From Burkholderiales bacterium (lineage in GTDB: Bacteria; Pseudomonadota; Gammaproteobacteria; Burkholderiales; Burkholderiaceae_C): a DNA stretch of 64,000 bases. The notes under the pieces were generated by a model. The model ran no database searches. It saw only the letters and a list, made by a program, of their open reading frames with translations, and was not told the DNA's origin. The stretch is taken from positions 434,001 to 498,000 of the forward strand of contig JACRPO010000012.1 of the NCBI GenBank assembly GCA_016223165.1, given 5' to 3'. Made by a program: the position numbers and the translations under genes. Shown here one piece after another: positions 59,855 to 64,000 of the stretch. Numbering within the stretch: the stretch's first letter is position 1; each line of letters starts with the position of its first letter.

Positions 59855-60475
59855 ATGGTTCGCCGCACCAAGGAAGAAGCCCTCCAGACCCGCCAGGCGC
59901 TGCTCGATGCCGCGGAAGTCGTCTTCGACGCGCGCGGCGTCAGCGAGGCATCCTTGCAGGAGATCGCCGCGCTCGCCGGTGTGACGCGCGGCGCGGTGTA
60001 CTGGCACTTTCGCGACAAGGCCGATCTGTTCAACGCATTGATGGATCGCGCCATCCTGCCCTTCGAGCAGCGCTGGCTGGACGACCGGGCGACCCCGTTG
60101 GCGCCATTGGCCGAATTGGTCGCGATCGCGGCCGACATGCTGCGCGCGACCAGCCGGGACGGAAGGCTGCAACGCGCCGTGTCGATCTCGAGCCAGAAGA
60201 CGTCCTATGTCGGCGAACTGGGCGCGATCCGCGAACGACGGCTGGCAGTGCTGGCGCGAGCGCGCAAGCGCTTCGCGATGCTGCTGCGCCAAGCCCAGCG
60301 CGCGGGTGAGTTGCCGCAGGATGCCCGGCCCGCCGACGTGGCCCGTGCGCTGGTGGCCTTGATCGACGGCCTGGTCATCCACTGGCTGCTCGATGGCCGC
60401 CGCTTCAATCTGTGCAAGGTCGGGGGCGCAGCTGTGCGGCACCAGCTGGCCGGCATCTCGAAGTGTTCTGGTTGA
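59855..60475 (+). CDS. TetR-family repressor of the RND pump (AcrR/TtgR type)
   Basis: A 206-residue repressor with R-R-T-K-E-E-A at the N-terminus, the helix-turn-helix S-L-Q-E-I-A-A-L-A-G-V-T-R-G and A-V-Y-W-H-F-R-D-K near residue 45, the signature of the AcrR group. The C-terminal part is the ligand domain. I chose the ATG at 59855 since the 12 codons upstream are not conserved in style. It is divergent from the adaptor gene with the operator between them. Confidence 0.92.
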   Translation: MVRRTKEEALQTRQALLDAAEVVFDARGVSEASLQEIAALAGVTRGAVYWHFRDKADLFNALMDRAILPFEQRWLDDRATPLAPLAELVAIAADMLRATSRDGRLQRAVSISSQKTSYVGELGAIRERRLAVLARARKRFAMLLRQAQRAGELPQDARPADVARALVALIDGLVIHWLLDGRRFNLCKVGGAAVRHQLAGISKCSG

Positions 60476-60541
60476 CCCTCGATCCCGCTCCGGGGCTAGA
60501 CCTGGGCTAGGCTTGGCGGCCCGGCCCCGTGCAGGCCTGTG

Positions 60542-61402
60542 TCAAGCTTTCCGGAACGCCGCCGCGTGATCCTTGGCGAACTCGGCAAACGTGCGCGCCG
60601 GTCGCCCCGTGACCGTCTGCACCGTGTCGAGCACGCCGGCAAGGTGGCCCGGGGGCGCAAGGGCATACAGCTCGTTCATCGCATCGGCCAGCGATTCGGG
60701 CATGCCCATGCCGGTCATCGCCTGTTTGGCCTGCTGCAGCGTGATCGCGACATAGTGCACCGCTCGGCCCGCTGCCGCGCTCAGGGCTGCGGCGACCTCC
60801 GACCCGCTCAACGCCTGCGGCCCCGTCACCGGATAGGCCCGGTTCTCATGCCCCGGCATGGTGAGCGCCCGCGCGGCCACCGCGGCAATGTCGCGCGCAT
60901 CGATCCAGCCGACCTTGCCTTCGCCCAGCGGCATGTAGAACTCGCCCTTGTCGCGGATGGACTGTGCGTACATGAGCAGGTTCTGCATGAAGAAGCCGGG
61001 CTGGACGAAGGTCCACGCCATGCCGGACTCCTGCACCTGCTTCTGGTTCTCTCCGTGCCAGCGGCCGATCTGCACCGGCGAATCCGGGGCCGCGCCGATG
61101 CCGGTGGACATGACGAAATGCTTGACGCCAGCGGCCTTGGCCGCCGCGATGAGCGCGGAGCGCATCCGCACCTGGTCGGGCACGAGCGGCGTGACGACGA
61201 AGACCTTGTCGACGCCGCGCAGCGCAGCGGGCAGCGTCTGCGGCTCGCGCAGGTCGCCGGCGACGGTTTCCACCCCGCGTGCGCTCAACTCGCGCGCCTT
61301 GGCAGCGTCGCGCACCAATGCCTTGAGCGGCACCTTGGACTCCCGCAGCAGCCGCACCACTTCGCTGCCGATCGTTCCTGTTCCTCCGACCACCAGAATC
61401 AT
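60542..61402 (-). CDS. NmrA-like NAD(P)-binding oxidoreductase (atypical SDR)
   Basis: The 286-residue protein begins with the Rossmann loop V-V-G-G-T-G-T-I-G-S and has A-L-V-R-D at the end of the second strand, the NADPH-type pattern. It lacks the Y-x-x-x-K pair at the usual place, as in NmrA and quinone-oxidoreductase-like members. V-G-W-I-D-A-R-D-I-A near residue 165 is typical. It is divergent from an HxlR regulator, a common arrangement for electrophile- or quinone-responsive reductases. It converges with the TetR gene. Confidence 0.9.
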   Translation of the reverse strand: MILVVGGTGTIGSEVVRLLRESKVPLKALVRDAAKARELSARGVETVAGDLREPQTLPAALRGVDKVFVVTPLVPDQVRMRSALIAAAKAAGVKHFVMSTGIGAAPDSPVQIGRWHGENQKQVQESGMAWTFVQPGFFMQNLLMYAQSIRDKGEFYMPLGEGKVGWIDARDIAAVAARALTMPGHENRAYPVTGPQALSGSEVAAALSAAAGRAVHYVAITLQQAKQAMTGMGMPESLADAMNELYALAPPGHLAGVLDTVQTVTGRPARTFAEFAKDHAAAFRKA

Positions 61403-61494
61403 CTTTCATCCCCTTTCGATTGGATGTGCGACGCACGCCGTCGCGCCGACGGCCGGCCACGGCTGCGTCCGACCGGAGGCATTCTCGGATCACC

Positions 61495-61529
61495 GGTTAC
61501 CATGAGCAAGTAGCTACCTTGAGGTAACC
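61495..61529. promoter_or_regulatory. Candidate HxlR operator with nested inverted repeats
   Basis: GGTTACC (61495 to 61501) pairs with GGTAACC (61523 to 61529). Nested in the right part is TACCT-TG-AGGTA, a perfect palindrome at 61515 to 61526. HxlR-type regulators bind such short TAC/GTA palindromes. The site ends five bases before the HxlR ATG, so it overlaps the ribosome-binding region or start site of that gene. Confidence 0.62.
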
Positions 61530-61533
61530 ACCG

Positions 61534-61959
61534 ATGCCGCGCCAACCGCCGCCGCCCGTGTGCCCCGTCGACGCGCTGCTGCGCATGCTGATGGGGTCGT
61601 GGACCAGCTACATCCTCTGGCACCTGCGACGCGACGGACCGATGCGTTTCGGCGCGCTGCAGCGCGCCATTCCCGGCCTGTCGTCGAAGGTGCTGACGCA
61701 GCGGCTGCGCATGCTCGAGGAGCGCGGCATCGTGTATCGCGACCATGTGCCGTCGATCCCGCCGGCGGTCTCCTACGGCCTGACCGCGCAGGGCAGCGAA
61801 CTCGGGGGCGTCTTCGACGCCCTCGAAGACGTCTCGAGCCGCTGGCTGTCCAGGGCGCGCCGAGCCGGCGGACCGGCGCCTGCGCCTGAGCCCGCGCGGG
61901 CACCTGGCCGCCCCGCGGCCCGCTCGCAAGCGGGCTACTCGAGGATGCGGCGCTCCTGA
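61534..61959 (+). CDS. HxlR-family winged-helix regulator
   Basis: A 141-residue regulator. C-P-V-D-A-L-L near residue 10 supplies the N-terminal Cys common in redox-sensing members, followed by G-S-W-T-S-Y-I-L-W-H-L and R-F-G-A-L-Q-R-A-I-P-G-L-S, the typical winged-helix core, to about residue 105. The tail is Pro/Ala/Arg-rich. Its 3' end overlaps the convergent Bug gene by 25 bp. It likely controls the divergent NmrA-type gene. Confidence 0.9.
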   Translation: MPRQPPPPVCPVDALLRMLMGSWTSYILWHLRRDGPMRFGALQRAIPGLSSKVLTQRLRMLEERGIVYRDHVPSIPPAVSYGLTAQGSELGGVFDALEDVSSRWLSRARRAGGPAPAPEPARAPGRPAARSQAGYSRMRRS

Positions 61960-62894
61960 ATGAGCGTGGACCACAGCCTGGTTTCGCGCGCGAGCCAAGC
62001 CTGTGCCTCTTCGGCGGTGGAGTTCAAGACCACGAATCCGTTGGCCTGCAGGTGATTCTGGATCTGCGCCGCCTGCATGGCCTCGCGCACCAGCTTGGCC
62101 AGCGCGGCCCGGGTTTCCGGCGGCGTGGCCGCCGGCACCGCCAGCACCACGCCACCCACTGCAGAGAAGCCCGCATGGCCCGACTCCGCGACGGTCGGCA
62201 CGTCCGGCAGTTGCGGCAGGCGCTTCGCCGACGACACCGCAATGGGCACCAGCCTGCCGGCACGCACGTGAGGCAAGACGTTGCCGGCGATGATGAAGGC
62301 CGCATCGACCTGCCCGCCGATCACCGCGTTGATCGCGGGCGCGCCACCGGCAAAGGGCACATGCGTGAGCTTCATCCCCGGCACCACGCTGCCGAGGTAG
62401 CCGGTGGCCAGGTGGCTGGTCGAGCCGATGCCGGCCGACGAGTAGCTGACACCGCCACCGCGCGCCTTGCGCACGAAGTCTTCCAGCGTGCGCATGCCCG
62501 TTCCGGCGTGCGTGACGAGCACCGCCGCCTGTTCGCCGAGCAGCGAAATGGGCACTAGATCCGAAGGCTCGTAGCGCATCGCGGCCTTGAACAGCAGCGG
62601 ATTGACCGTGGCATAGGCCTCGGAGGTGATGAGCATCGTCTTGCCGTCGGCCGGCGCCCGTGCCGCAGCGGCGGTGCCGATGCTGCCGTTGGCGCCGACG
62701 ATGTTCTCGACGACGACCGTGTGGCCCGTCTGCTCGCGCAGCTTGTCGGCGATCATGCGCGCCAGCACGTCGGTGGCGCCCCCGGCGGCGAAGGGCATGA
62801 TGACGCGCCAGGTTTCGGCGGCGCGCGATGCAGCAGGCAGTCCGAGCCCCAGCAGGGCCGCGGCGAAGGCGAGGTGGCGTCGATTCAGATTCAT
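61935..62894 (-). CDS. Bug/TctC-type periplasmic solute-binding protein
   Basis: A 319-residue binding protein. AAGGAGA stands eight bases before the ATG. The signal peptide ends A-S-R-A before A-E-T-W, and the Bug signature V-I-M-P-F-A-A-G-G-A-T-D near residue 33 and V-V-E-N-I-V-G-A-N-G near residue 63 follow. It lies 31 bp after the sulfatase gene on the same strand, so the ligand could be a sulfate ester or its product. No membrane partner is present. Confidence 0.9.
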   Translation of the reverse strand: MNLNRRHLAFAAALLGLGLPAASRAAETWRVIMPFAAGGATDVLARMIADKLREQTGHTVVVENIVGANGSIGTAAAARAPADGKTMLITSEAYATVNPLLFKAAMRYEPSDLVPISLLGEQAAVLVTHAGTGMRTLEDFVRKARGGGVSYSSAGIGSTSHLATGYLGSVVPGMKLTHVPFAGGAPAINAVIGGQVDAAFIIAGNVLPHVRAGRLVPIAVSSAKRLPQLPDVPTVAESGHAGFSAVGGVVLAVPAATPPETRAALAKLVREAMQAAQIQNHLQANGFVVLNSTAEEAQAWLARETRLWSTLIQERRILE

Positions 62895-62925
62895 CCGGTG
62901 TCTCCTTGGCGGGTGGGGTCGCGTT

Positions 62926-64000
62926 TCAGGCAGCCGCGGCGGCGCGCGGCAGGCGGTAGCGTTCGAAGATCTCCTGCGGGGCGTCGTGCCGCGCCATCGC
63001 CACGCCGGCTGCCGCGAGCAGCCGCGCCACGACGTCGGGCCGCTCGATTGGGTGGTTCTGCGCGTAGTCGGCATCGAGGTCGAAGAGCATGCTGCGTGCA
63101 TCGAGAAAGCCGCCGTTCAGCTCGGGGCGCTCGCCTTCGCGCAGGGCCGGGATGCGCAACGGCCGCACGCCCTGGGTGAAGTCGAAGGCGCGGCCGAGCG
63201 TCGCGCCCAGCAGCTGCGAGACCGGGAACATGCGGTTCATGTGCGTGGGCATCAGCGTGTACTCGTACAGCCCCTCGCCCGACAGCTCGGCCGGATAGTG
63301 GAAAAAGGTGTAGCGGCCGTCGGTGACGTTGAGGCTGCCGCCGAAGATACCGTACAGGGCAACCTCGCGCAGCGCGCGGTCCTCGGCCAGCAGCGGCAGC
63401 AGCGAGCAGCCGGTGGTCTGCGCTTCGGGCTCCAGCCCGAAGCAGCCCAGCAGCGTCGGCGCCAGATCGATGGTCTGCGTCAGGCTCGCACAGCGCCGCC
63501 CGGCATACGCCCGCGAGGCCGGCGTGTGGATCATCAGCGGAATGTGCGCGACCTCGTTGTAGAACGGCATGCGGCACTTGCCCCACCAGTCGTGCTCCGA
63601 CAGCAGGAAGCCATGGTCGGTGCTCAGCACCAGCGCGGTGTCGTCCCACATCGCGTGCCGGTCCATGTAGTCGAGCAGTTCGCCGAAGTAGTGGTCGCAC
63701 ATGCGCACCAATGCGCCGAAATTGGCGCGCATCTGCTCGCAGGCCAACGCGTCCTCGACCACGGCGTCGTAGCGCGGCCAGTCGAGGATCGGGTGGCTGT
63801 CGTCCACGCCGGCGGCGTCGCGGAAGCGCCTGGGCGCGAAGAAGGGCTCGTGCGGATCGAAGCACTCGATCTGCAGCAGCCACTGGTCGGCGTGGCGGTT
63901 GCGGTCGAGGAACTCGAGCCCGCCGCGGAAGCACTTGACGCAGGGGAAGTCCTCTTCGTCCTTGATGAACTCGCGGGTGATGCAATGCATCATCCGCTTG
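62926..64000 (-). CDS. Sulfatase-family protein, N-terminus outside the window
   Basis: The C-terminal 358 or so residues of an alkaline-phosphatase-superfamily sulfatase. The segment D-P-H-E-P-F, then S-T-D-H-G-F-L-L-S-E-H-D-W-W-G-K, contains the metal ligands Asp and His and the sulfate-binding Lys of the family. The N-terminal C-x-P-S-R motif with the formylglycine Cys must lie to the right of the window, and the frame stays open to the last base. The C-terminal domain is complete, and the chain ends in five alanines. It is cotranscribed with the Bug gene. Confidence 0.85.
   Translation of the reverse strand, partial: KRMMHCITREFIKDEEDFPCVKCFRGGLEFLDRNRHADQWLLQIECFDPHEPFFAPRRFRDAAGVDDSHPILDWPRYDAVVEDALACEQMRANFGALVRMCDHYFGELLDYMDRHAMWDDTALVLSTDHGFLLSEHDWWGKCRMPFYNEVAHIPLMIHTPASRAYAGRRCASLTQTIDLAPTLLGCFGLEPEAQTTGCSLLPLLAEDRALREVALYGIFGGSLNVTDGRYTFFHYPAELSGEGLYEYTLMPTHMNRMFPVSQLLGATLGRAFDFTQGVRPLRIPALREGERPELNGGFLDARSMLFDLDADYAQNHPIERPDVVARLLAAAGVAMARHDAPQEIFERYRLPRAAAAA

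Noticed and set aside
1-64000. tRNA, rRNA, insertion sequence or prophage
   Set aside because: No cloverleaf, rRNA block, transposase, integrase or terminal inverted repeats were recognised by eye; base composition is even throughout.

Overview
The window is about 64 kb of very GC-rich DNA with dense, mostly overlapping operons. I read it as a chromosomal catabolic region of a Burkholderiales betaproteobacterium. The reasons are the codon-3 GC bias, three solo Bug/TctC-type binding proteins, a Gram-negative porin of the Burkholderiales type, two DctPQM TRAP transporters, and many acyl-CoA genes. I saw no tRNA, rRNA, CRISPR, transposase or phage gene. Identifications rest on motifs and remembered family sequences; no search was run.

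Layout. (1) 1-8.8 kb: a truncated lipoprotein, a thiolase, a DctPQM transporter, and a divergent GntR regulator followed by a coenzyme-B12 mutase operon (MutL-type accessory protein, GlmS-like and GlmE-like subunits). The large subunit keeps the carboxylate-binding arginines of glutamate mutase but lacks the residues expected to handle the amino group. (2) 8.8-15.0 kb, minus strand: a nine-gene operon with a CDGSH protein, two DUF35/thiolase-fold pairs, a split MaoC pair, a 2-nitropropane-dioxygenase-like flavoprotein and an enoyl-CoA hydratase. Its core resembles the ChsH1-ChsH2-Ltp2 hydratase/aldolase of steroid side-chain degradation, with ChsH2 split into two genes. (3) 15.3-24.3 kb, minus strand: a ten-gene operon (MmgE/PrpD, two MaoC, acyl-CoA dehydrogenase, CaiB CoA-transferase, small membrane protein, malyl-CoA-type lyase, DctPQM). 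It has nearly the content of the Pseudomonas itaconate locus, so a C5 branched dicarboxylate is the likely substrate. (4) 24.6-28.1 kb, plus: CoA-transferase, acyl-CoA dehydrogenase and Bug protein.

(5) 28.2-40.2 kb: two divergent operons around 34 kb. One has crotonase, Bug protein, acyl-CoA dehydrogenase, MaoC and an NDP-forming acyl-CoA synthetase. The other has thiolase, DUF35, TetR, SDR, AMP-forming ligase and acyl-CoA dehydrogenase. (6) 40.2-49.5 kb, minus: a nine-gene operon led by an IclR regulator, with 2-oxoacid dehydrogenase E1alpha, E1beta and E2 (no E3), two crotonases, an acyl-CoA dehydrogenase, an acyl-CoA ligase and an SDR. (7) 49.9-53 kb: a porin with a clear terminator, then a fourth thiolase/DUF35 pair coupled to a small unknown protein. 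(8) 53.2-60.5 kb: a PagL-like lipid A deacylase, an RND tripartite efflux operon and its divergent TetR repressor. (9) 60.5-64 kb: an NmrA-type oxidoreductase with a divergent HxlR regulator, a Bug protein and a truncated sulfatase.

Working together. Dicarboxylates would enter by TRAP transporters and other acids via porin and Bug proteins. They would be activated by CoA transfer, AMP-forming or NDP-forming ligation, oxidised by five acyl-CoA dehydrogenases, hydrated by crotonases and MaoC proteins, and cleaved by thiolases, aldolase-like thiolase-fold enzymes or a malyl-CoA-type lyase. A motif CTAACAAAC plus a half-inverted arm occurs upstream of the operons at 15.0, 24.3 and 24.6 kb, suggesting shared control.
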